IMG/VR virus record: IMGVR_UViG_3300032315_001657
Location: 1-64,000 of that record
Length of the DNA: 64,000 nucleotides
Source of the DNA: a virus
Direction: 5' to 3' (one strand)
Both the position numbers and the translations under genes were made by a program. This document shows positions 20,380-27,767 of this stretch, one piece after another. The notes under the pieces are model-generated. The model had not been told where the DNA came from, ran no database searches, and worked only from the letters and a program-made list of their open reading frames with translations. Numbering within the stretch: the first letter of the stretch is position 1; every line of letters starts with the position of its first letter.

Positions 20380-20546
20380 TGAAATTAGACTTAGACATTT
20401 TATATGCTTTTGTACTCTGCATACTCATAGCTGTTTTTACAATTCAATCGCGAGAAATTAAAATTTTGCAAACTGAAATTAAAGAGCTTAGAATTATTGT
20501 TGATCAAAAATTCTTACCTCCAGTAAATACAGATAAAAATTTGTAA
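20379..20546 (+). CDS. Small membrane-anchored coiled-coil peptide
   Basis: A 55-residue protein with an N-terminal transmembrane helix (about 6-22) followed by a heptad-like charged helix (REIKILQTEIKELRIIVDQ) and a short tail. The layout resembles inner-membrane spanin or holin-accessory peptides, but the sequence does not prove it. Overlaps the previous gene by one base. Confidence 0.5.
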   Translation: MKLDLDILYAFVLCILIAVFTIQSREIKILQTEIKELRIIVDQKFLPPVNTDKNL

Positions 20547-20586
20547 TATGGAAGACTTTGACGGTTTAGGAATTTAATGAATTCTA

Positions 20587-20677
20587 GCTGGGTTAGTGTA
20601 ATTGGAAGCACCGACAGTCTTATAAACTGTGTGCCCTAGATGAGGGCCGAGCATGGGTTCAATTCCCATACCCAGCA
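20587..20677 (+). tRNA. tRNA with anticodon TAT and long variable arm
   Basis: Acceptor GCTGGGT/ACCCAGC, anticodon stem ACAGT/ACTGT with loop CTTATAA, variable arm stem GCCCT/AGGGC, T arm ATGGG-TTCAATT-CCCAT. By anticodon it reads AUA (Ile), but Ile tRNAs normally lack a long variable arm. Confidence 0.78.
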
Positions 20678-20705
20678 TATTTTTTTTTTGATCTTTTACA
20701 TTTTA

Positions 20706-20778
20706 GGGGTGGTAGCTCAATGGTTAGAGCAGTCGGCTCATAATCGATAGGTTGACGGTTCGAATCCGTCCCGCCCCA
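20706..20778 (+). tRNA. tRNA-Met (CAT)
   Basis: Acceptor GGGGTGG/CCGCCCC, anticodon loop CTCATAA, T arm GACGG-TTCGAAT-CCGTC. The paired 1:72 position makes it an elongator tRNA, or a lysidine-modified Ile tRNA. Confidence 0.88.
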
Positions 20779-20785
20779 CATTTTC

Positions 20786-20857
20786 GGAACGGTAACTCAA
20801 TGGTAGAGTAGCGCCCTTTTAAGGCGTAAGTTCTGGGTTCGAGCCCCAGTCGTTCCA
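20786..20857 (+). tRNA. tRNA-Lys (TTT)
   Basis: Acceptor GGAACGG/TCGTTCC, anticodon stem GCGCC/GGCGT with loop CTTTTAA, T loop TTCGAGC. Confidence 0.93.
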
Positions 20858-20876
20858 TATTAAATAGCTCTTTAAT

Positions 20877-20948
20877 ACCTAGGTAGCACAGCGGTAGTGC
20901 AGCGCACTGTTAATGCGCGGGTCGTTGGTTCGAATCCAACCCTAGGTG
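20877..20948 (+). tRNA. tRNA-Asn (GTT)
   Basis: Acceptor ACCTAGG/CCTAGGT, anticodon stem GCGCA/TGCGC with loop CTGTTAA, T loop TTCGAAT, discriminator G and encoded CCA (20949-20951). Confidence 0.93.
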
Positions 20949-20959
20949 CCATTTTAAAA

Positions 20960-21031
20960 GTCTCGTTCGTTCAAGGGATAGGACCGAAAACTTCTAATTT
21001 TCTAATGTAGGTTCGAGTCCTACACGAGACA
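20960..21031 (+). tRNA. tRNA-Arg (TCT)
   Basis: Acceptor GTCTCGT/ACGAGAC, anticodon stem GAAAA/TTTTC with loop CTTCTAA, T loop TTCGAGT. Confidence 0.92.
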
Positions 21032-21052
21032 TACATTTAAATATACAATAAC

Positions 21053-21124
21053 GTCGCCATCGTCTAACGGTTAGGACACATGGTTTTCATCCATGTAATC
21101 GGGGTTCGATTCTCCGTGGCGATG
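21053..21124 (+). tRNA. tRNA-Glu (TTC)
   Basis: Acceptor GTCGCCA/TGGCGAT, anticodon stem CATGG/CCATG with loop TTTTCAT, T loop TTCGATT. Confidence 0.92.
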
Positions 21125-21138
21125 CTTTATATTTTTAG

Positions 21139-21166
21139 TTGCCGGTCTATTAATCCCCTCTATACT
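21139..21166 (+). promoter_or_regulatory. Sigma70-like promoter
   Basis: TTGCCG, 16-base spacer, TATACT, 12 bases before the ATG at 21179. Confidence 0.5.
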
Positions 21167-21178
21167 TTTCATAACTCT

Positions 21179-22348
21179 ATGTCTAAAATTCAATTACCTA
21201 AAAACATAGGTCAAGGCAAACCAGCTAAAATTAAGGAAAATGTTCAGTATTTTGATACATCTCATCATGGTTCATTTTTTCCTTTTGGTGTATATTTCAC
21301 TACTACTCATGGAGTAATGCCTTCTACTATTCATATTAACAAAACGTATACAGAAGATTTAATTTTCTTTTTAAGAGAAAAAGGCGAAATCTTTCAAGAT
21401 CTTGTCTCTATTCCTGCAACTTCTCCTCGATCCATGACTCTTAGTATGTATCAAGATGACTTTGAAACAGAAGAGCCAGAATATAAAGGTACTTTCCTTT
21501 ATAAGGATTGTGTAATTAATTTTCAAAGAACACCTTCTCGTAAACATAAAAAGTCTGCTGAAACACCACCGCTTTTTACTATCTCAATTTATTATAAACC
21601 TGGTACTACACCTCCAGTAAAGGATTTTGATAAATTTTTATTTGAAGAAAAACTTAATAGTGTAATTCATACTATTTTTCGAGATGAGCACGGAGGAATT
21701 GTTTTTGAGCCTTTTGAAACTGTTGTACCTGAAGGTTATTCAGTAGAAAAATATTACACTAAAGACTTTCAACCGATTCATAAACATATTGTTGATACTC
21801 TTCAAAAAAATGAATCTGGGTTATACCTCTTTCATGGGGAGCCTGGAACTGGTAAAACAACTTATATTAAATACTTAGCAAGTGTTCTTAAAAGAGATGT
21901 AATTTATGTTCCGGTTGCTTTTATCGACTCTCTAGTTGATCCGTCGTTCTTACCAGCATTGCTTAAAAAGCGTCATTCGGTTCTTGTTATTGAGGATGCT
22001 GAAAAAGCCTTATTAGCTCGAGAGCCAGGCGATTCGTCCTCCCTTGTTTCAGCTATCCTCAATATAACTGATGGTATTATGGGTAATGTGTTTAGTATAT
22101 CGGTTATAGCTACTTACAATTCCCCTAGAGCAGGGATTGATAAAGCTTTGCTTCGTAAGGGAAGATTAAAGGGAGAGCATAAATTTGATAAACTTCCCGT
22201 AGAACAAGTTCAAAAAATTCTGGATGATAATAAGATTAATTTTACCGCTAAAGAGCCTATGTCCTTGGCAGAAATATTTAACACCCAAGAGCCCGACTCT
22301 TTGAATACTAAATCTTTAGTCGAAGAAAAAAGAATGGGCTTTTTTTAA
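21179..22348 (+). CDS. AAA-family ATPase
   Basis: A 389-residue protein from ATG 21179 (the frame extends back into tRNA-Glu, so the longer form is rejected). The N-terminal 200 residues are unrecognised. The C-terminal AAA module has Walker A GEPGTGKT (220-227), Walker B VLVIED (268-273), a sensor-like IATYN and a GRLKGEH arginine-finger region. It most resembles BCS1-type or phage 'AAA ATPase core' proteins that remodel protein complexes. Substrate unknown. Confidence 0.8.
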   Translation: MSKIQLPKNIGQGKPAKIKENVQYFDTSHHGSFFPFGVYFTTTHGVMPSTIHINKTYTEDLIFFLREKGEIFQDLVSIPATSPRSMTLSMYQDDFETEEPEYKGTFLYKDCVINFQRTPSRKHKKSAETPPLFTISIYYKPGTTPPVKDFDKFLFEEKLNSVIHTIFRDEHGGIVFEPFETVVPEGYSVEKYYTKDFQPIHKHIVDTLQKNESGLYLFHGEPGTGKTTYIKYLASVLKRDVIYVPVAFIDSLVDPSFLPALLKKRHSVLVIEDAEKALLAREPGDSSSLVSAILNITDGIMGNVFSISVIATYNSPRAGIDKALLRKGRLKGEHKFDKLPVEQVQKILDDNKINFTAKEPMSLAEIFNTQEPDSLNTKSLVEEKRMGFF

Positions 22349-22394
22349 AAAGTTAGTGGAAAAGCTTAAAACCTCATATATTATTAAACGCGTT

Positions 22395-22634
22395 ATGAAA
22401 AACACAAACATCACGACAATGAACCTCGAACAGATCGCTGACTTCTACATTCCGGCCAATGCGCCTAAGAATGTTAAGTCCTGCATCGTCGAGAACTACC
22501 TCGATACAACACGTTACGAGTTTCTCGGTTTCGTTGATCGCTCGAACACCGCTGTTCTTCGCCAACGCTTTCATAGCGTTCGTGATAACAACGGCCGTTT
22601 CGCTAAGATCCGCGCTACCCGTAGTGCTCGCTAA
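22395..22634 (+). CDS. Hypothetical basic protein, high-GC codon use
   Basis: A 79-residue protein from ATG 22395 (a GTG at 22356 would extend it into the spacer). Basic C-terminus (RQRFHSVRDNNGRFAKIRAT). G+C is clearly higher than in neighbouring genes, like the AT-hook gene at 6714, which may reflect high expression. A terminator follows directly. No family recognised. Confidence 0.55.
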   Translation: MKNTNITTMNLEQIADFYIPANAPKNVKSCIVENYLDTTRYEFLGFVDRSNTAVLRQRFHSVRDNNGRFAKIRATRSAR

Positions 22635-22652
22635 GTTGTTGTAGCGTTACAC

Positions 22653-22693
22653 GAACCCGGCTTTGAGCTTGACTTAAGGCCGGGTTCCTTTTA
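22653..22693 (+). terminator. Rho-independent terminator overlapping a promoter
   Basis: Stem GAACCCGGC (22653-22661) with GCCGGGTTC (22679-22687), 17-base loop, then CTTTTAT. The -35 of the next promoter lies in the loop and the 3' arm supplies the GGTTCC of its spacer. Confidence 0.8.
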
Positions 22694-22697
22694 TACT
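22669..22697 (+). promoter_or_regulatory. Sigma70-like promoter with GGTTCC spacer
   Basis: TTGACT, 17-base spacer with GGTTCC at 22683-22688, TATACT, ending 6 bases before the ATG at 22704. It is embedded in the terminator of the upstream gene. Confidence 0.6.
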
Positions 22698-22703
22698 AAC
22701 AGT

Positions 22704-22994
22704 ATGAAAAAATTAGAAAAAACGTTTGTTAAAAAAGGATTTAAATATACCCAAGTTGAACGTAAGGGAGAGTTTGCTATCTACAAACAAGAAAGCGCTA
22801 AAATAAAAGACTCGAAGGCTAACTACGAAGTAGTGCAAATTAAGTCTCATAACGGCTATGAGATCGGTGGCTCAAAAATTGCCGCAGCTGAAGTCTACCC
22901 CGGCTCTACTCAATGGGGCATTCTTGGATGGACTCATCTTGATCTCCCATCTGCTGAAAAAAGATTTAAAAAGCTTATTCGAGGATCGAACTAA
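22704..22994 (+). CDS. Hypothetical protein
   Basis: A 96-residue, Lys-rich alpha/beta protein. YEVVQIKSHNGYEIGGSKIA (about 41-60) and the segment ending GWTHLDLPSAEKRFKKL look like a small conserved phage domain, but I cannot name it. It has its own promoter. Its end overlaps the convergent gene at 22975 by 20 bases. Confidence 0.55.
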   Translation: MKKLEKTFVKKGFKYTQVERKGEFAIYKQESAKIKDSKANYEVVQIKSHNGYEIGGSKIAAAEVYPGSTQWGILGWTHLDLPSAEKRFKKLIRGSN

Positions 22995-23154
22995 CTAGGT
23001 CTTCAAAAGATTCTTTTTTAAGAAACTTTTTAATTTCTTTTTTAGGCATTTCTTTAGCTACTTTTTTAGCAGCACCTTTAACACCCTTTTGACCCTCTTT
23101 GGCTCCCATTACGGCACCAAAAAATTTACGCTGTTTTTCTGACTTTGCTGGCAT
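22975..23154 (-). CDS. DUF3008-like small basic protein with leader-like C-terminus
   Basis: A 59-residue protein, MPAKSEKQRKFFGAVMGAKE then GVKGAAKKVAKEMPKKEIKK, matching the MPAKSxxQ... pattern of DUF3008-type phage proteins (function unknown). The C-terminus ESFEDLVSSILE resembles the N-terminal leaders of other proteins here (compare MNFDQLVNTIFEGE), but sits at the other end. Convergent overlap with the upstream plus-strand gene. Confidence 0.65.
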   Translation of the reverse strand: MPAKSEKQRKFFGAVMGAKEGQKGVKGAAKKVAKEMPKKEIKKFLKKESFEDLVSSILE

Positions 23155-23183
23155 ATTATGATTAATTAAGCAATATATTACTA

Positions 23184-23738
23184 ATGGCCGCTAAAAAACA
23201 AACACGTCAAAAAAGAGTGGATCTAGTCTGTATACTGACTGGTGAAATAATACCTAAGCAGCCAAGAGCGCGGGTTGAGAAACAGGCCAAGAAACTTAAA
23301 TTTGATGATGTTGAAGATTACATCAATTATTTTATAAGCAGGGATGCTCGTAAATTATTATCGAAAGGTAATTCAGAATTAGAAATTCGTAAACAGTTTA
23401 ATTGTAAAGAAACAAAGTCAATACCTTTCCCTATACTGAAGTGTTACGTTAAGAAATTTAAATCGAAGGACGCTGTAGATAGAAAGCGACAAAAGAAGGT
23501 CGCAGAAGAGTACAAACAAAAGCCTATTGTAATGCAATGGAAAGGTTCTGAGCCTATTAGTATGCTCAAGAACAAAGAAATGTGCGAACAGGTAACTCAG
23601 TTTGCTTGTTGGAGGCCGGACATATATCTTGATTTAGGATGTGAGGCCTGTATACTTAAAGACAATTGCGCCTGTCCTATTAAAAATCTCAAGCGGAAAC
23701 CTAATGATAGAAGAGTTAAAAAAGCTAAAAGTATTTGA
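23184..23738 (+). CDS. Hypothetical basic protein with Cys-rich C-terminus
   Basis: A 184-residue, Lys-rich protein. Cysteines at about 134, 142, 153, 156, 162 and 164 (CEACILKDNCAC) could bind zinc or an iron-sulfur cluster. The N-terminal part is charged and helical. It overlaps the RecB-like nuclease gene by 35 bases. Given the nuclease partner, the Cys cluster may act in DNA binding, but no family is recognised. Confidence 0.55.
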   Translation: MAAKKQTRQKRVDLVCILTGEIIPKQPRARVEKQAKKLKFDDVEDYINYFISRDARKLLSKGNSELEIRKQFNCKETKSIPFPILKCYVKKFKSKDAVDRKRQKKVAEEYKQKPIVMQWKGSEPISMLKNKEMCEQVTQFACWRPDIYLDLGCEACILKDNCACPIKNLKRKPNDRRVKKAKSI

Positions 23739-24507
23739 TCGAATCACTTATTTCGATAAAGACCATACATATAAAATTGATGGTCAGCCTAGCGCAAGAG
23801 TTTCAGTAACTGGTCTTGTTGGGTCTGTTAAAGAGAAGTTTGACGAAAATAAATGGTCAGCAATTAAGGCTAAGGAGCATGGTATTACACCAGAAGAGAT
23901 GAGACTTGTCTGGAAAAAAAATAACCAGATGTCTACCTACCAAGGTTCTACTCTTCATAACTACATTGACAATTATTATCAGAATAAAGTAGTTCCGTAC
24001 AACCGCAATCTTGCTGAAGCTATTTTAGGGCAAACCTTGCATGAAATGATGCAAAAAAATCTTGTAGTCCTTGTTAAGCAGTTTAATAATTTTTACAATA
24101 CTACAAAAGATTATATTCTACCTATTAAGAACGAATTTGTGGTTGGAGATCTATCAAATACAAAAGTATGCGGTATGCTGGATATGCTCGCATACAATAC
24201 TGAAACAAATGCATTTGAAATTTACGACTTTAAAACTAATAAACGTTTTAGTTTAGAGTCAGAATACGAAAAAAAGCTCCTACCCCCTGTAGAGCATCTC
24301 GACGAATGTGAATTTAGTTCTTATAGCTTACAGCTATCTTTGTACAAAATATTCATAGAAAAGTATACTAGTATTAAGATCGGGGATATTAAAGTTATTT
24401 GGTTCTCGGTTAACAACGAAGACTATAAAATAGTGCCTTTGAAGTTTATGCCTGATGAATGTGCGGCAATAATGGAAAAGTTCCTAATTGAGCAGCGCGT
24501 TTTATAA
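23704..24507 (+). CDS. PD-(D/E)XK nuclease, RecB/Cas4-like
   Basis: A 267-residue protein. Catalytic pattern: Glu at about 144 (KNEFVV), Asp at 160 (GMLDMLAY), DFK at 175-177 (EIYDFKTNK) and a QxxxY-type motif LQLSLYK at about 209-215. This is the RecB-like exonuclease arrangement found in many phage recombination systems. ATG 23704 is chosen over upstream starts inside the previous gene. It probably takes part in DNA processing next to the primase and recombination genes. Confidence 0.75.
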   Translation: MIEELKKLKVFDRITYFDKDHTYKIDGQPSARVSVTGLVGSVKEKFDENKWSAIKAKEHGITPEEMRLVWKKNNQMSTYQGSTLHNYIDNYYQNKVVPYNRNLAEAILGQTLHEMMQKNLVVLVKQFNNFYNTTKDYILPIKNEFVVGDLSNTKVCGMLDMLAYNTETNAFEIYDFKTNKRFSLESEYEKKLLPPVEHLDECEFSSYSLQLSLYKIFIEKYTSIKIGDIKVIWFSVNNEDYKIVPLKFMPDECAAIMEKFLIEQRVL

Positions 24508-24858
24508 TAGGCGGCTAAATAAAAGGTATACTGCTAAAGTTACAAGAAACACCACTGGGATATACAAAGCTGTTAAGAATAGACAAGCCCCTAAAATACT
24601 TAGCCATAGAGCTAAACAGAGCGGGCAAGTGATTAACTCTATTAAAAACATACAAGCATTACAATTAAAAAGTAAGTTACGCTTAACATAGAGATATTGA
24701 GGAAAAGTTAAACCGTCTGTATTAGTGTCATAACCAGCTAGTAGTTTTTTTAAACCTAATACCTTACAATACGCTGGAAAAGCTCCAGAATTAAACCAAA
24801 CTATCATAATAGTTACTAATAAAGCTATTACTTTAAGAAAAACTATTAAATCTACCAT
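24502..24858 (-). CDS. Multi-span membrane protein
   Basis: A 118-residue protein with hydrophobic helices at about 4-22, 62-85 and 88-114. The second contains a C-x-x-C-like pair (LITCPLCLALW) and an earlier NCNAC. The Cys motifs and topology recall small integral membrane proteins of the DUF1360 kind, but the match is loose. Opposite strand to its neighbours. Function unknown. Confidence 0.5.
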   Translation of the reverse strand: MVDLIVFLKVIALLVTIMIVWFNSGAFPAYCKVLGLKKLLAGYDTNTDGLTFPQYLYVKRNLLFNCNACMFLIELITCPLCLALWLSILGACLFLTALYIPVVFLVTLAVYLLFSRLL

Positions 24859-24878
24859 AAATATACTTATAAAGATAT

Positions 24879-25322
24879 ATGAAATTTGACACCCTTTACA
24901 GAAACGTATTTATCACTGAACAAGATGATTTATCTGTTCCTACTGATGAGCCCATGGATGGAGATATGACTGGAGAAGAGCCAGCACCAGAGCCTGCTGC
25001 TGACGGAGTGCCAATGCCTGATAATTTTGATGTAGACCCTGCGCCTGTAGCTTCACCAGCTGGCGATGCCGGAACTGTTAAGAATCATGTTATGAAGCTC
25101 GATCAATTTGCTGATGAATTGAACGGTATTGATACAGGTTCCCTTCAACAAATGGTAACAGACCTTGACAAACAAGGTTCATTATTTCAAGGAATTTCTC
25201 GAGAAACATCTTCAAAGATTATTAAACTCGCAGAACAAGCTAGAGAGTTATCAGAAATCTTTAAAGGTTTTATTATTAATTCAGCTAAACGTCAAAGAGA
25301 TATTGCTGCCGGCCAAGGTTAA
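24879..25322 (+). CDS. Leader-bearing protein with acidic Pro/Ala linker
   Basis: A 147-residue protein. The leader MKFDTLYRNVFITEQDD ends ITE/Q. Residues 18-65 are Asp/Glu/Pro/Ala-rich and disordered, followed by a helical domain (about 68-140). ATAAATAT, a late-type box, lies about 20 bases upstream. The layout suits a prohead core or packaged protein. No family recognised. Confidence 0.6.
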   Translation: MKFDTLYRNVFITEQDDLSVPTDEPMDGDMTGEEPAPEPAADGVPMPDNFDVDPAPVASPAGDAGTVKNHVMKLDQFADELNGIDTGSLQQMVTDLDKQGSLFQGISRETSSKIIKLAEQARELSEIFKGFIINSAKRQRDIAAGQG

Positions 25323-25336
25323 TATATAATATAGAG

Positions 25337-26341
25337 GTGGAAGGACTACCTCAAGATTATGTTATACAGGCTCTTTACTCTCACTGTAAAAGACCTGTAT
25401 ACAAAAAGTATCAAAGAGTTTACAACGCAGAGTGCTGTGTTTGCGGGGAAGGTCATTCTGCTGGTCGTAAGCGTCGTTTATTTTATTTTCCAGACGATCG
25501 GTATTTTTATTGTTTTAATTGTAGTAGGTCTTGGTCTGAGCTTAATTGGATTCATGAGATTTCTAAAAAACCTGTTCATGAAATTTTAAAAGAAACTAAA
25601 ATGTTTCATAGCAGTAAAGAGATTCAGACTAAAATTGCTAAACAAAACGAAGTCGTAAAAGTAGTTGATGTACCCGCGCTTCCTGATGACGCAATTGATA
25701 TATTTGATAGCAATCAGGTAGCCTTTCATAAAGAAGAAAAACTCGTTAAGAGTTCTATTGAATATGCCCAAAAAAGAAGACTCTTCACTGCTGTAAATAG
25801 ACCGAAATCTCTTTATGTATCTTTAAGGGATAAAGTGCATAAAAATCGACTTATTATACCCTTTTATGGGGAGTTAGGTAAAGTGGAGTCCTACCAGTCT
25901 CGGAGTTTAGATGGGGATGTATATCCGAAATATCTAACAAAGTACGGAGAGAAGAGTCTTTACGGTGAAAACAATATAGATAATGATATTCCTTATATCT
26001 TTATCTTTGAGGGTCCAATTGATGCTATGTTTGTTAAGAACGCTGTAGCTGTTGGCGGTGCTTCAATGACTGATAAACAAGAAGCCTTTATTAAGAAATG
26101 CGTCGATAAAGAAATTATCTACGTTTACGATAATGATAAGAACAATAAAGAGATGTCTAAGAAGATTAAGAATCTTATTAAACAAAATAAAAAACTTTTT
26201 GTATGGCCTAAAGAGTTTAAGAAGTTTAAAGATGTGAACGAGATTTGTTGTAACCTTTGCTTAGACGAATTACCTTACAAATTTATTGTACAGAACTCCT
26301 ATTCGGGAGTAGAAGCCTTAATGAAACAAAAGTCTACTTAA
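25337..26341 (+). CDS. 61: DNA primase, T4 gp61-like
   Basis: A 334-residue primase from GTG 25337. The N-terminal zinc finger uses CCVC (33-36) and CFNC (59-62). The TOPRIM part has EGPIDA (225-230) and the acidic pair in VYDNDKN (263-269). It makes RNA primers with the gp41 helicase (59367). TATAAT lies 6 bases before the GTG. Length matches T4 gp61 (342). The stop region overlaps the end of the convergent gene at 26334. Confidence 0.88.
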   Translation: MEGLPQDYVIQALYSHCKRPVYKKYQRVYNAECCVCGEGHSAGRKRRLFYFPDDRYFYCFNCSRSWSELNWIHEISKKPVHEILKETKMFHSSKEIQTKIAKQNEVVKVVDVPALPDDAIDIFDSNQVAFHKEEKLVKSSIEYAQKRRLFTAVNRPKSLYVSLRDKVHKNRLIIPFYGELGKVESYQSRSLDGDVYPKYLTKYGEKSLYGENNIDNDIPYIFIFEGPIDAMFVKNAVAVGGASMTDKQEAFIKKCVDKEIIYVYDNDKNNKEMSKKIKNLIKQNKKLFVWPKEFKKFKDVNEICCNLCLDELPYKFIVQNSYSGVEALMKQKST

Positions 26342-26573
26342 GATTGCTTACACAGAAGTTAACAGCTTTTAAAAACTTATCTTTATAATTACGGATAGGT
26401 TTAACTTCTATATCTGTCTCTGCTTCTTCAATCATTTGAAGTCTTGAAAACTCCTCTTTAAGAGACTTTAAAAATTTTTCAGAGAACTGAATTTGTTTCG
26501 GGTAACGAACCCTTGTAACAAACTTCATAGTTCTCGGAAAAAAACTTTCGCAAAGCTGATCAAACTTATTCAT
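26334..26573 (-). CDS. Leader-bearing small protein
   Basis: A 79-residue protein beginning MNKFDQLCESFFPR, a leader of the MNKFN/MNFDQ class (LCE/S junction), then a basic helical body. It lies 1 base after the next leader-bearing gene (26575-27105) on the minus strand. Candidate head protein; unrelated to known families. Confidence 0.5.
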   Translation of the reverse strand: MNKFDQLCESFFPRTMKFVTRVRYPKQIQFSEKFLKSLKEEFSRLQMIEEAETDIEVKPIRNYKDKFLKAVNFCVSNLK

Positions 26574-26574
26574 A

Positions 26575-27105
26575 TTAACCGTAAAGTTTAGCGCCGCCGA
26601 ATGCTGCTAATGCACCTAAAGCTTGAGTTGCATAATCTAAACGACTTTTACCTGGTTCTTTTCCGAGAGCATTAGCTACTAGCCCGTTTGTTACTTCCCA
26701 TTGTTTTTTATTTGTATATTTAACAATAACATCTCTTTCTTGAGCGCCGTTTTTCTCCACACTTTTATTATTAAGAAAATCCCGTAAGTTTTTCGCTGGT
26801 TTCGGTGAAGCACTTTCCCATAAGTTTTTTAAAACATCTAAAATTAAAATATTTTTTCCTACTGCACGGGCATCTTGACCTGCAATATAACCTTTAGTAA
26901 CAATAGGGAATATTCTATTAATATCAGATTCTGTAACTTCCCCTAAACCGAGCTCTTTATGTTTTGCTAAAATATCTTTTAACCAATCTTGAGAATTCTG
27001 TTGTAATGCTGGTGACGGTAGAGGTGGTGCACCTGCAGGTGTAGCGACCGGTGTTGGTTTAGGCTGCTCTAAAACTAAATGTACTGTTTTTTCAAAATTA
27101 AACAT
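26575..27105 (-). CDS. Leader-bearing protein
   Basis: A 176-residue protein with leader MFNFEKTVHLVLEQ (VLE/Q), a Pro/Ala-rich linker (15-36) and a folded helical domain. The C-terminus is hydrophobic (ATQALGALAAFGGAKLYG). The late-type box TTAAATAA lies upstream on the minus strand. Candidate virion protein of unknown role. Confidence 0.6.
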   Translation of the reverse strand: MFNFEKTVHLVLEQPKPTPVATPAGAPPLPSPALQQNSQDWLKDILAKHKELGLGEVTESDINRIFPIVTKGYIAGQDARAVGKNILILDVLKNLWESASPKPAKNLRDFLNNKSVEKNGAQERDVIVKYTNKKQWEVTNGLVANALGKEPGKSRLDYATQALGALAAFGGAKLYG

Positions 27106-27118
27106 AGTGATAGTATTA

Positions 27119-27126
27119 TTATTTAA
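27119..27126 (-). promoter_or_regulatory. T4-late-like promoter box
   Basis: TTAAATAA on the minus strand, 13 bases before the ATG of the gene ending at 27105. Confidence 0.45.
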
Positions 27127-27132
27127 TACAAA

Positions 27133-27765
27133 TCACATATTAGCTAGCAGAGAACCATCTTCTTCATGAAAGAACTTACCGGAAGGTTTAATATACATAG
27201 GTATCTGTTCAATACGTAGATCTGGAGGACCTTCAAGTGTAATAACAGCAGGACAATCTTCTCTTGGAAAGAAAATACCTTGATTCTTTTCATACGTACC
27301 GACAACAGCTCTAAAAAGATTGTCAATTTCTTGTCGATAAATAGGATCTAAAGCTCGGCCTTTTTTAGGTACTATTGTTATTTCCTCTCTTAACGGTATA
27401 TAAAATATAATATCAAACATTTTTATGGCTTGAAAAGCAATATGCTTAGTATCCATAATAAACTCATCAGATACTTTGCCCTTTTCATTAAGCCAAAGGG
27501 AATAAACAATGTTATCTATAACACAGCGATCAAATACTAAAAAGTCATCTCCTTTTGCAGTAGCATTTTGAGTATCATCTATAATTGCATTTAAAATAGC
27601 TTTTTGAGAATCAGCTGTACCCTCTTCGTTATTAGTTACCTTACCAGTCTTAATAAGTTTACGATAAGTCGACTTAACCTCTTTGTACATAGGCCATCTT
27701 TTAATAAATTCTTTAATTAGTGTACTCTTTCCGTTACACTGTGTACCCATAAATGCAATTTTCAT
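27133..27765 (-). CDS. P-loop nucleotide/nucleoside kinase-like (NadR/AAA_28 type)
   Basis: A 210-residue protein with Walker A GTQCNGKST (7-15) and a DRCVID block (about 79-84) as in NadR-type kinases. It lies 2 bases downstream of queE. A distant relative is at 56326, next to queF. It may phosphorylate a nucleoside or nucleotide; a link to the deazaguanine pathway is only suggested by position. Confidence 0.7.
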   Translation of the reverse strand: MKIAFMGTQCNGKSTLIKEFIKRWPMYKEVKSTYRKLIKTGKVTNNEEGTADSQKAILNAIIDDTQNATAKGDDFLVFDRCVIDNIVYSLWLNEKGKVSDEFIMDTKHIAFQAIKMFDIIFYIPLREEITIVPKKGRALDPIYRQEIDNLFRAVVGTYEKNQGIFFPREDCPAVITLEGPPDLRIEQIPMYIKPSGKFFHEEDGSLLANM

Positions 27766-27767
27766 AA

